Below, piece after piece: positions 1-7,581 of a stretch of DNA of 64,000 bases. The notes beneath the pieces were generated by a model, which was not told the DNA's origin, did not search any database, and saw nothing but the letters and a program-made list of their open reading frames with translations. Both the position numbers and the translations under genes were made by a program. Source of the stretch: JAICKM01 sp038228295 (GTDB lineage Bacteria; Chloroflexota; Chloroflexia; QHBQ01; JAICKM01). Numbering within the stretch: the stretch's first letter is position 1; every line of letters begins with the position of its first letter. The stretch is taken from assembly GCA_038228295.1 (NCBI GenBank), contig JBBRPH010000006.1, forward strand, positions 1 to 64,000. Direction: 5' to 3'.

Positions 1-671
1 ATCAGCAGCGGCGGCGCGCCCTCCCACTCGTCATCGGCGGCGGGGTAGGCATCGCGTATCGCTTCGATCACCTCGCCTTTGACTTCGTAACAGCAAGGGC
101 CGATGCTGGGGCCGATGACCGCGTGGCAGGCGGTCGGGTCGGTACCGAAAGCCGCCTGCATGGTTGCCACGGTGCGCGCCGCGATCCGCCCGGCGGTGCC
201 CTTCCAGCCCGCGTGGGCCAAGCCGACGGCGGGCGTCTGCGGGTCGTAAACGGCCACCGGCACGCAGTCGGCACTACCACAGAGCAGCAGTAACCCCGGC
301 GTGCGCGTCACCAACGCATCAGCGCCGATCACGCCCCGGTTGCCGGCCATCGTGCCCAACCCCGCATCGGCGGCGGTGACCACCGCCGGCTGATCGCCAT
401 GTACCTGCTCCGGTGCGACCATGCGCGTTGCCGGGCAGTCCACGGCGGCGACAAAGGCAGCCCAGTTAGCCTCAGCGGTGGCGGGATCAGCCCCGCGCCG
501 CTTCAAGTTCCAATCGGCAACCGGCCCCCACGGCCCTGCCGGGCGCAGGCGCGTGCTACAGCCTTGCACCAGCGTCGGAAAGCCCGCGAAGCCCGCTAGC
601 CGGTACAGCGCGGAAGCAGGGGCCACCGATTTAATGGATACGGCCGTTGCCTTCGACCCCGTCGTGCTCAT
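1..671 (-). CDS. Laccase-domain (YfiH/DUF152) multicopper-type protein, 3' end cut by window
   Basis: The reading frame opens at an ATG at 671 and stays open to the window edge, so about 223 residues are visible and the C-terminus is missing. The motifs CGSADCVPV and GLAHAGWKGTAGRIAA, followed by GPSIGPCCYEV, are the Cys/His metal-site signature of the YfiH/PgeF family. Members of this family act as cytosolic purine nucleoside phosphorylase/adenosine deaminase or remove mispaired peptidoglycan precursors. Full-length members have about 240-280 residues, so little is missing. The start overlaps the end of the upstream acidic-protein gene by about 40 bases, which suggests translational coupling. 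The family is clear; the substrate is not. Confidence 0.85.
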   Translation of the reverse strand, partial: MSTTGSKATAVSIKSVAPASALYRLAGFAGFPTLVQGCSTRLRPAGPWGPVADWNLKRRGADPATAEANWAAFVAAVDCPATRMVAPEQVHGDQPAVVTAADAGLGTMAGNRGVIGADALVTRTPGLLLLCGSADCVPVAVYDPQTPAVGLAHAGWKGTAGRIAARTVATMQAAFGTDPTACHAVIGPSIGPCCYEVKGEVIEAIRDAYPAADDEWEGAPPLL

Positions 672-1038
672 CTGGTAACTCGTCTTCCACCAGTTCTTCG
701 TCCTCTAGTTCATCATAGTTGGAAACAAACTCGTGCTGATCCAGGCGTGGGTAGTAGACCTCAATGCCGTACTCCGCCGCCACGCCCAGCGGTTCGCTGA
801 TCTCGTCCAGAATCTCATCAATGAGGTCGCTCATGGCCTGACCACCGTTAGCGGCCGAGAACTGCGCCGCGTATTCCGCCCAGATCAACAGCGTGCCCAC
901 GATCTGGTCGTCCACGTAATGCACATCCAACTTGCCGATATTCAGCGCCTCACCGTTCTCGTCTTTAATATCGGAATCAAACAGCGAAATTTCTTCGGAG
1001 TGCGCGGTGCGAGCGCTACGACGCAGTTTCAGATTCAT
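631..1038 (-). CDS. Small acidic protein of unknown function
   Basis: 135 residues, beginning MNLKLRRSARTAHSEEISLF. The C-terminal third is strongly acidic (runs such as DELEDEELVEDELPDEHD). I do not recognise the family. There is no signal peptide or membrane segment, so it is probably cytosolic. The start is supported by AAGGAGA about 8 bases upstream of the ATG. Its last 14 codons overlap the start of the laccase-domain gene, so the two are probably co-transcribed. The gene upstream (spermidine-synthase-like) ends 46 bases away on the same strand and may belong to the same unit. Confidence 0.65.
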   Translation of the reverse strand: MNLKLRRSARTAHSEEISLFDSDIKDENGEALNIGKLDVHYVDDQIVGTLLIWAEYAAQFSAANGGQAMSDLIDEILDEISEPLGVAAEYGIEVYYPRLDQHEFVSNYDELEDEELVEDELPDEHDGVEGNGRIH

Positions 1039-1084
1039 GCGAGTCTCCTTACTGTGTATGGCATCGGGTGTAGCGGGCGACCAC

Positions 1085-3391
1085 CTACTGGGCGGTCACA
1101 TAATTGAGGATCAGTTGATCGATCACCTCTTCCACCGGGGCGCGATCGTCCGTGAAGACGGGTTGCCCGGTTTCGGCGGCGGGGCGCACCTCGCGCATCC
1201 GGCCCTGTTGCAGCGACGCGGCAAACACCTGCTGGAGCAACGGAGTGGTCGCGGTCGCGGCGTTGGCCTGGAAGTGGGTGAGGCCGTCGGCCTGCATCGT
1301 GCCGATAACCATGCTATTACCCATGTTCGCTACATCAATGATGTAGACGTGCGGATAGACCGAGCGCATCGTCGTGGCAATCGCGTCCACCAGCCGGTAA
1401 TCTTTGCTGGTGCGGCCGGCGTTGATCATCACCACGCCGTTCGGGTCGAGCCGGCGCTGCGTCTCCTGGAAGAACTCGTGCGTGGTCAGGTGAAAAGGAA
1501 TATAGGGTTGCCGATAGGCATCAATGCCGATGATGGTGTACTTCTGATCAGTCGTCCGCAGATAGACGCGGGCATCCTGGATGATATTATGCACATTGCC
1601 GTCGGGCAAGTGGAAATACTGGCGGCCCAGCTTGACGATCTCCGGGTCTAGTTCTACGTTGTCCACCGGCTTGCCGTCATAGACGCGCGTGAACAGTTGC
1701 GCGGCGGTGCCCGCCGCCGAGCCGAGCATCAGTAGGTTGTTGACCTTCGCAGGCTGCATATCGGCGTTGACGTAGGGCGCGATCAGCCAATAATCCCACG
1801 GTCCGCCGGTGAGTGGGTGCGCTTGATCCACGCGGTAGATGCTGTGGACAGCGTGACCTTCGTTAAGGACTAGGTGCATATCACCGTTGTCGGCCCGCAC
1901 CACCTGGATGTAGTTGTAAACTGATTCGCGATCCAGGACCAGCTTGCCGTAGGGTGGCGGCTTGATCAGGGCAGCCGGCGGCAGTAGGCCCAGCGCAGCC
2001 ACGGCCAGCAGACCGGCCCCCACCAGCCGTGCCCCGCGCACCTGACCGGTCAGCATCCCGACCGTCGCCACCAACAATACCGCCCCTGCCGTCAGCAGCA
2101 GCGTGCGGCCGCTGCCGACGTTGGGCAGCAGCACGAAGACGGGCACAAACGTGCCGACGATGCTGCCTAGCGTAGAAACTGCCGACACGCCGCCTGCCGT
2201 CTGCCCCGCCGCGTCGGCGTGCTGCGTCCGCAGCCGAATAGCAAACGGCGAGATCATGCCCAGCAGCACCAGCGGAATAGCAAACAGGCCAATAACCCCC
2301 GCCAGCGAGCCGTAGAAGATGCCGACCGAGACCTGCGCGAAACCTTCCAGCGACCAAGTGAGGATCGGTTGGGCCAGCAGCGGAATGATCGCCGTCGCCA
2401 AGCCGGCCACGCTCATCAGCGTGTACAGCACTGCCGGACGCGGCACACGATCGGCTAATCGCCCGCCGAGCCAGTAGCCCAGCGTGAGATAGATCATCAC
2501 CAACCCAATTAGGTTAGCCCAAATAAACAGCGAACTGCCGAAATAAGGTCGCAGCAGTTGCGACGCGGTCATTTCCAGCGCCATCACGCCCGCCCCGCCC
2601 ACACCGACCACGACCAGCAATTGCGGCGTGCTGATTGGAGGGAGTGCAGAGGTCGGCGTTACGGCGCCGGCTTCTGCACTCACACCCTTCTCTGCCAGAG
2701 CATTGGACGCGACTCCGGGCGAGGGCACTGTCCGCCCTGTCGCTAGTGCGCCCAGCGTAGCCACAACCAGCAGCACGCCGCCGGCCAGCGTTAGCGTGAG
2801 GGCGATACCCAGGTAGGGTAGTAAGCCGAAGACGGTAGCGAAAGTGCCGACGATGCTGCCCAGCGTGGAGAGGGCATAGAACGAGCCGGCGGTACGTCCG
2901 GCGGCGCGCACCTCAGCCAGGCGTAGCCGGATGGCGAACGGCGAAATCATACCCAACAGCGTCGAAGGCAGCGCAAATAGTGCGACCACGCCGATCAGCG
3001 CGCCCAGATTGGTGCCGCCCACCGTCAGGCCGGCGACTGCCGACAAGACAAGGCCGGACAGCACAGGGATCGCCAGGATCGCCAAGCCGGCGGCGGCCAG
3101 CAAGCCATAGAGTACCAGCGGGCGTGGGGTCCGGTCGGCCAACCAACCACCCAGCGAGTAACCCAATGTCAGAAAGATCATCACCAACCCGATTAAATCG
3201 GCCCAGATGAACAGCGAACTGCCGAAATATGGGGCCAGCAGGCGCGAGGCAGTCATTTCGAGGACCATACCGGCCGCGCCGCCGACCGGCACCGCCACAA
3301 CCAACGGCCCTACCCCCGCCCGGCGCTGCACCTGCATGGTGGGGCGTGCAGCGGGGATTGCTTCGCGGACTTCTTCAGAAATTGCGCCCAT
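1085..3391 (-). CDS. Membrane-bound spermidine/spermine synthase-like protein with tandem-duplicated membrane module
   Basis: 768 residues. Two homologous membrane modules (about residues 15-220 and 255-460) each begin LEMTAS.LL.PYFGSSLFIW and carry LGYxLGGxLADRxPRP, LLGMISPFAIRLR and STLGSIVGTF. A soluble aminopropyltransferase-like domain follows (about 480-768) with VELDPEIV, IGIDAYRQPYIPFHLTT and a conserved aspartate. Known fused MFS/spermidine synthase proteins normally have one such membrane module, so this protein carries an extra copy. The start at 3391 was chosen because GAGGGGAG lies about 11 bases upstream; an upstream in-frame start at 3484 lies inside the promoter. Whether it makes a polyamine or exports something is unknown, since many such paralogues lack proven synthase activity. 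Confidence 0.85.
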   Translation of the reverse strand: MGAISEEVREAIPAARPTMQVQRRAGVGPLVVAVPVGGAAGMVLEMTASRLLAPYFGSSLFIWADLIGLVMIFLTLGYSLGGWLADRTPRPLVLYGLLAAAGLAILAIPVLSGLVLSAVAGLTVGGTNLGALIGVVALFALPSTLLGMISPFAIRLRLAEVRAAGRTAGSFYALSTLGSIVGTFATVFGLLPYLGIALTLTLAGGVLLVVATLGALATGRTVPSPGVASNALAEKGVSAEAGAVTPTSALPPISTPQLLVVVGVGGAGVMALEMTASQLLRPYFGSSLFIWANLIGLVMIYLTLGYWLGGRLADRVPRPAVLYTLMSVAGLATAIIPLLAQPILTWSLEGFAQVSVGIFYGSLAGVIGLFAIPLVLLGMISPFAIRLRTQHADAAGQTAGGVSAVSTLGSIVGTFVPVFVLLPNVGSGRTLLLTAGAVLLVATVGMLTGQVRGARLVGAGLLAVAALGLLPPAALIKPPPYGKLVLDRESVYNYIQVVRADNGDMHLVLNEGHAVHSIYRVDQAHPLTGGPWDYWLIAPYVNADMQPAKVNNLLMLGSAAGTAAQLFTRVYDGKPVDNVELDPEIVKLGRQYFHLPDGNVHNIIQDARVYLRTTDQKYTIIGIDAYRQPYIPFHLTTHEFFQETQRRLDPNGVVMINAGRTSKDYRLVDAIATTMRSVYPHVYIIDVANMGNSMVIGTMQADGLTHFQANAATATTPLLQQVFAASLQQGRMREVRPAAETGQPVFTDDRAPVEEVIDQLILNYVTAQ

Positions 3392-3455
3392 CGTGCGCCG
3401 ACTCCCCTCGCTAATAAACAACCTGAATTCTGCGCGTCGCCCGCAGCGCCGTTTC

Positions 3456-3484
3456 ATTATACTCGAAGCCCCCGGCGGCGGCAA
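3456..3484 (-). promoter_or_regulatory. Sigma-70-type promoter for the spermidine-synthase-like gene
   Basis: On the minus strand TTGCCG (3484-3479) is followed after exactly 17 bases by TATAAT (3461-3456). The start codon at 3391 is about 65 bases downstream. Confidence 0.65.
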
Positions 3485-3541
3485 CGCGGGGCGGAGTAAT
3501 TGTTCACTCTAGCGCTTATGAATGTTTCGCTGCGGAGCCGG

Positions 3542-4303
3542 TTACTGAAGCGGCCGGGTCTGCCAGCAGGCCGGATAGTTGCGGCAGCCGTAAAATGTGC
3601 CGCCGGGTTGTGGCCCACGTTGAGCTACCTTCTGGACCATGGGTATACCACAACGTGGGCAAAGGGGTGCGCCGGGGGCTGCGGCCGCTTCAAGCGGGCC
3701 GGGTGCCGAAGCAGGTTGCAGCGGGGCAGGGATCTCACTCAGCTTGCCGGCAATTTGTGCCGCAATGTCTGTTTTAGTAAAAGCAGCGCGCATGGGAATG
3801 CGGAGGAGTGGTAGGCCTGCGGCGGCAAACACTTCGTTTTTCACCTGATCGCGCGCCATCCGCTCTGGGCGGCGATGGCTGCGGTCATCTAGTTCAATAC
3901 CCAGCACCGGCTTCAGATCAAGGGGGTCACAGAGCAAGAAGTCTACGTGCTTTTGCGAAAATCGGCGGCGGGTATGCCAACCCTCATCGGCCACATCCAC
4001 ATAAAACAGGTCGCCTAAGCCCACTTTGGGACAGATCACGTAGCGCCCTTCTGTCGCTTGGTGAAGTGCATGGAAGAACTCGCCTTCGCCGCGTGACATG
4101 AAATTAGGGCGGACACGGCACGCAGCTAAATTCTCAGCCGGTAAGCCTGCCGGCGGTGGGTGAGCGGGTGCGGCGGGTTGCACGGGCAACGCAATCACCC
4201 GCGTTACGACAGCTACCGGCGGCATAGAGGGCAGGATGGGTGTGGCGGGACGCAACAGGCGTAGGAAAAAGGCCAGGCATCCCGGTGGTCGGTCCGGCGC
4301 CAT
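3542..4303 (-). CDS. DUF2726 domain protein with C-terminal topoisomerase-type zinc finger
   Basis: 253 residues. The middle part (about 85-195: GEGEFFHALHQA, KVGLGDLFYVD, KHVDFLLCDP, GIELDDRSH) matches DUF2726, a restriction-endonuclease-like fold with catalytic-type D and E/QxK positions. The C-terminus carries CPRCGIPMVQK...GGTFYGCRNYPAC, a four-cysteine finger like the repeats at the end of topoisomerase I. The combination points to a nucleic-acid-binding nuclease-like protein, although activity is unproven. The proline-rich N-terminus is poorly conserved. The ATG lies one base after the stop of the upstream enoyl-CoA hydratase gene, so the two are almost certainly translationally coupled. 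Confidence 0.8.
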   Translation of the reverse strand: MAPDRPPGCLAFFLRLLRPATPILPSMPPVAVVTRVIALPVQPAAPAHPPPAGLPAENLAACRVRPNFMSRGEGEFFHALHQATEGRYVICPKVGLGDLFYVDVADEGWHTRRRFSQKHVDFLLCDPLDLKPVLGIELDDRSHRRPERMARDQVKNEVFAAAGLPLLRIPMRAAFTKTDIAAQIAGKLSEIPAPLQPASAPGPLEAAAAPGAPLCPRCGIPMVQKVAQRGPQPGGTFYGCRNYPACWQTRPLQ

Positions 4304-4304
4304 A

Positions 4305-5099
4305 CTACCGCCCCTGGTAGTGGGCCTTGCGCTTTTCGACGAAAGCGCGCATTCCCTCTTTTTGATCCTCGCTGCTGAACAGGGTGTAGAAGGCGGCGCG
4401 TTCGGCCTCCAGCCCTTCGCGCAGGGGGAGTTCGTAGGCTTTGTTGACAGCGGCTTTCGCCAAGCGCACAGCTAACGGCGCTTTGGCGGCGATGTCACGG
4501 GCCAGACGCAGGGCTTCATCGAGATAGACCTCTTTGGGCACCACGCGGGTAACGAGACCGGCGCGCTCGGCGTCGGCGGCGCTCATGGTGCGTCCAGTCA
4601 GGATCATCTCCATAGCCCGCGCTTTGCCGATAGCACGCGTCAGGCGCTGGGTGCCACCTGCGCCGGGCATCACGCCGATGTTGATCTCCGGTTGGCCGAA
4701 CACCGCAGTCTCGGCGGCGATGATCATATCGCAGCTCATCGCCAGCTCGCAGCCGCCGCCCAGGGCAAAGCCACTGACGGCGGCGATGATCGGCTTTTTG
4801 ACAGCGCGGATGCGTTCCCAGCGGGCTAGATTGTCGCGAGTGAGCATATCTACCGTACTCGCCTCGGCCATCTCCCGGATGTCGGCCCCGGCAGCAAAGG
4901 CGCGCTCGTTACCGTGCAGCACCAGGCAACGGATGCCGTCATCGCCGTCAAACGCTTGCAACGCCGCGATCAGCTCGTCAATCAGTGCGGTACTAAGCGC
5001 GTTCAGGACGTCGGGCCGATAGAGTTGCACAATGCCTATCGCCTCGTCGCGGCGCACCCGAATGAATTGATAGGTAGTCTCAGCCGGCACATCGGCCAT
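4305..5099 (-). CDS. Enoyl-CoA hydratase (crotonase family)
   Basis: 264 residues, the usual length. It shows the crotonase oxyanion-hole motifs AFAAGADIREMAE (residues around 60-75) and SGFALGGGCELAMSCD, and the catalytic-glutamate region FGQPEINIGVMPGAGGTQRL. Both glutamates of canonical hydratases (the E of PEINIG and the E of GGGCELA) are present, so it should hydrate 2-enoyl-CoA in beta-oxidation or aromatic degradation. The start at 5099 is preceded by GGGGAGA; a GTG five codons upstream is less likely. It lies in the same minus-strand operon as a second crotonase and an EthD protein. Confidence 0.9.
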   Translation of the reverse strand: MADVPAETTYQFIRVRRDEAIGIVQLYRPDVLNALSTALIDELIAALQAFDGDDGIRCLVLHGNERAFAAGADIREMAEASTVDMLTRDNLARWERIRAVKKPIIAAVSGFALGGGCELAMSCDMIIAAETAVFGQPEINIGVMPGAGGTQRLTRAIGKARAMEMILTGRTMSAADAERAGLVTRVVPKEVYLDEALRLARDIAAKAPLAVRLAKAAVNKAYELPLREGLEAERAAFYTLFSSEDQKEGMRAFVEKRKAHYQGR

Positions 5100-5156
5100 A
5101 GTCGTTCTCCCCACAGGTGCGAAACCTGCACCTCAACACTCAACACACGACACTCA

Positions 5157-5846
5157 TCAAACACCTTGATCGGCAGTATATTGCTTCAGCACATGAGCGA
5201 TGTGCATCTGATGTTCCAGTTCGTGTTCAAGGAAGCGGCGGAACACTTTGCGCGCCGTCCAATATTCGCCCTGGTGTTGGGTGATCTGGGTACGCTCGGC
5301 CTCGGTCATACGCGCCATGCGCTCGACGGCATCGCGACGGGCATCTTGGATCAGGTCGAAGACATTGCTGTTCAGTCGAGTCGTATACACACGCTCGGCG
5401 CGGGCGAGATGCTCAAGGATGTCGTCAATGCACCACCCGGTCTCATCATCCGTCCCCTCTTTAGGTTGCCAGTTTAGCACCTCGCGCGTCAGCCCCGTCA
5501 CCTGTTCTAGCAGATCGCGGCGCGAGTAGGACATCAGGCGCATCAATTGCGCCGCTTCGGCTTCGCTGAGAGGTGTACGGTCGCTCGGCAATAGGCCGGC
5601 TTCGTCGCCTAGGTGATTATCGGGATCATTGATCACCCCGCCCACCTCGATCTCAATCGGCTCGGCGGCTTGCGGCAGCGGCTCTCCGTGGCGCTGCAAC
5701 CAGGTGTAATAGGCATGAATCGCGTCGGGGGTACGAGCGAGGGCCACTTCTTGCGTGGAGCCGCTGCTGACGCAGCCGGGCAGGGCCGGGATATGCGCCA
5801 TTGTCATACCGTCTTCTTGCACTTCCAGGTACACCGTGTAACGCAT
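5157..5846 (-). CDS. HicB-like/DinB-like fusion protein
   Basis: 229 residues. Residues 1-60 (MRYTVYLEVQEDGMTMAHIP, then ALPGCVSSGSTQEVAL) look like the HicB antitoxin-type RNase H-like domain. Residues about 95-225 look like a DinB four-helix domain with histidines placed for metal binding (LEHLARAERVYTTRL and FLEHELEHQMHIAHVL). No HicA toxin gene lies next to it, so this is unlikely to be a toxin-antitoxin pair. DinB-fold enzymes often act as thiol-dependent transferases or dehalogenases. It sits between two crotonase genes, so a role in the same catabolic pathway is possible but unproven. AAGGAA precedes the ATG. Confidence 0.75.
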   Translation of the reverse strand: MRYTVYLEVQEDGMTMAHIPALPGCVSSGSTQEVALARTPDAIHAYYTWLQRHGEPLPQAAEPIEIEVGGVINDPDNHLGDEAGLLPSDRTPLSEAEAAQLMRLMSYSRRDLLEQVTGLTREVLNWQPKEGTDDETGWCIDDILEHLARAERVYTTRLNSNVFDLIQDARRDAVERMARMTEAERTQITQHQGEYWTARKVFRRFLEHELEHQMHIAHVLKQYTADQGV

Positions 5847-5856
5847 CGCTTATTCC

Positions 5857-6795
5857 TTACTCTTTGGCGTTGCCGCAAGTGCCACAGAAGGCAAACGCGG
5901 CGGGCATCGGGTTCCCACACTGCGAACAGGTCCAGTCCGGCCGACTGCCCAGGGCAGCCTGGCGTGTCCGCAGACCGGCCACATCTACCGGGCGACGCGC
6001 ATGGAAAGCGGCCAGCCCTTCGCCCACCTCAGCGGAGTCGGCGTTGACGCTCAACCAGTCGCGGGCGTGGCCGACGGTCAGACTCCAGCTCAGGTCGCGC
6101 CAGAAGTTGAGTTGCTGCTTGGTGTAGCGCGTGATGTTGGGCAGCCGTTGCAGCAATTTAGCCGTCATCGCGGCCACCGCCGCGTCCAGTTCCGCGCGTG
6201 GCACCACCTGATTGACCAGCCCCCAATCGAGCGCTTGGGCAATCGGGATCTCTTCGCAGAGCAGCAGGATTTCACGCGCACGTCGGTCGCCGACTAGGAT
6301 CGGCAGCCACTGCGTCGCCCCGGCCGCAGGCACACTGCCCCGCGCCGGCCCCACCTGGCGGATAAAAATGTCGTCAGCGGCTACCGCCAGGTCACAGGCC
6401 ATGTTAAATTCGTTGCCCCCGCCTACCGTGATACCGTTCAGCCGGGCCACCGTCGGCTTACCGAGGTTGCGCAGCTTGTCGTGGCATTCGATAAACGCGC
6501 CCATCCACTTCCAATAGTCGTGCGGGCGGATCTGGAACTGCTCCTGTTCATCGAGATCGGCCCCGGTGCAAAAGGCGCGCTCGCCGGCGCCGGTCAGCAC
6601 CAGCACGCCCACCGCATCGTCCCAGGACGCATCCTCGAAGGCGATTGTCATCTCGCGCAGGGTGGCCCAGTTGAGCGCGTTCAGTACACGCGGCCGATTG
6701 ATGGTGACACAAGCCACCCCGCCGACCTTTGTATAGAGAATGTTGGTGAAGCCGAACGAGTCGGGATCACGGCCCTGCCAAGGAGTCGAGGTCAT
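5857..6795 (-). CDS. Crotonase-family enzyme with C-terminal zinc ribbon
   Basis: 312 residues. The crotonase core runs through GERAFCTGADLDEQEQF, NGITVGGGNEFNMACDLAVA and QVGPARGSVPAAGATQWLP. The replacement of the usual PE glutamate segment by a GPARGSVP segment recalls the MenB/BadI/6-oxocyclohexene-carbonyl-CoA hydrolase branch more than simple hydratases. The last 30 residues form a zinc ribbon (CSQCGNPMP...CGTCGN), which is unusual for crotonases. The start at 6795 overlaps the stop of the EthD gene by about 4 bases in typical operon fashion. Ring-opening hydrolase or dehydratase activity is plausible; the substrate is unknown. Confidence 0.8.
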   Translation of the reverse strand: MTSTPWQGRDPDSFGFTNILYTKVGGVACVTINRPRVLNALNWATLREMTIAFEDASWDDAVGVLVLTGAGERAFCTGADLDEQEQFQIRPHDYWKWMGAFIECHDKLRNLGKPTVARLNGITVGGGNEFNMACDLAVAADDIFIRQVGPARGSVPAAGATQWLPILVGDRRAREILLLCEEIPIAQALDWGLVNQVVPRAELDAAVAAMTAKLLQRLPNITRYTKQQLNFWRDLSWSLTVGHARDWLSVNADSAEVGEGLAAFHARRPVDVAGLRTRQAALGSRPDWTCSQCGNPMPAAFAFCGTCGNAKE

Positions 6796-6799
6796 CGGC

Positions 6800-7135
6800 T
6801 TACGCCTCGCTCTGCGCCGCGCTGACCGGCTCCGCATCAGGCGACTCGACAAACAGAATGGTCACAATATCGCGGGCGAAGCTCATCAGGTCTTTGCCCG
6901 ATGCGCGGTTCTCGTCCGAAGCCATAGCCTTGTCGAAGCTCGCCCGGTCGGGAAAGACCATCTCGGCGATGCGGTAGTAGCTCGGTTCGCCGTGCGGCGC
7001 GCCGAACGCTTTAGCGGAAGAAAAGCTGCTCATATATGGCACTTTAGCGATCAGCGGCATATGGACCTGGGTATAGTGTTGCTCAAATGCTTCGATATCT
7101 TCGGGTGTTTTATACAGCGCGATCAACTTGATCAT
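6800..7135 (-). CDS. EthD-family ferredoxin-like dimeric alpha/beta barrel protein
   Basis: 111 residues beginning MIKLIALYKTPEDIEAFEQH, with the HYTQVHMPLIAKVP segment typical of EthD/REDY proteins, which are found with oxidative degradation enzymes. It is the first gene of the 7135-3542 operon with two crotonases, which supports a small-molecule catabolic role, but the catalytic role of EthD proteins is poorly known. AAGGAG lies 7 bases before the ATG and a good promoter lies further upstream. Confidence 0.85.
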   Translation of the reverse strand: MIKLIALYKTPEDIEAFEQHYTQVHMPLIAKVPYMSSFSSAKAFGAPHGEPSYYRIAEMVFPDRASFDKAMASDENRASGKDLMSFARDIVTILFVESPDAEPVSAAQSEA

Positions 7136-7180
7136 AGGGCACTCCTTTGTGCGTATAAATCGGTTTTGGGCTTCGCGGCT

Positions 7181-7209
7181 ACCATACCATAGCGTCTGGG
7201 GGCTGTCAA
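7181..7209 (-). promoter_or_regulatory. Promoter of the EthD/crotonase operon
   Basis: On the minus strand TTGACA (7209-7204) and TATGGT (7186-7181) are separated by 17 bases. The start codon at 7135 is about 45 bases downstream. Confidence 0.65.
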
Positions 7210-7581
7210 GCCGCTTGCGCTCGCCGTCAGGGCTTAGGCAAAATCCGCAACGGCGGCCCCAGCCGGTGGCGCGGGAGCAAGAGGCCGGCCACTTAACAGA
7301 AACCGCATCGGGAATGCAGCGCGCCTCGTAGACTGAAAGGCCGGCTTCTTACGGCCTTTCCCTAAGCCCTGCACTCACCCGGCTCCGCCGCGTTGCGGTT
7401 TGGGGGAGCTAGGCATCTCTACCGGCGGGAGTCTTGACAGCCGTGCTAGACTAAAACCACCATTCCACACGCGGCCCAACATCTTGGGGGTGGTAGCCTG
7501 CCCTCCGGCGGACGCCGCGGAGGCGCAGGTCGGTCAAGAATGCAGCGTTGGATTCGTCTCATCGAAGGAGAAACACAAGCA
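7210..7581. other. Non-coding stretch between divergent genes
   Basis: There is no convincing coding frame here. It contains a hairpin of two 9-base arms, GAAAGGCCG (7335-7343) and CGGCCTTTC (7352-7360), without a T-run. Since both flanking genes read away from it, the hairpin terminates no visible gene. A perfect TTGACA at 7434 has no -10 at the right distance. The 5' leader of the metzincin gene ends in GAAGGAG at 7564. Confidence 0.5.

Noticed and set aside
932..1651. 239-residue plus-strand frame over the spermidine-synthase-like gene
   Set aside because: Antisense shadow; low-complexity His/Arg composition and no start signal.
5157..5846. HicAB toxin-antitoxin system
   Set aside because: No HicA-like gene is adjacent and the HicB-like part is fused to a DinB domain.
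7434..7451. Perfect TTGACA with nearby TAGACT
   Set aside because: Only seven bases separate the two hexamers, and nothing like a -10 lies at 16-18 bases.
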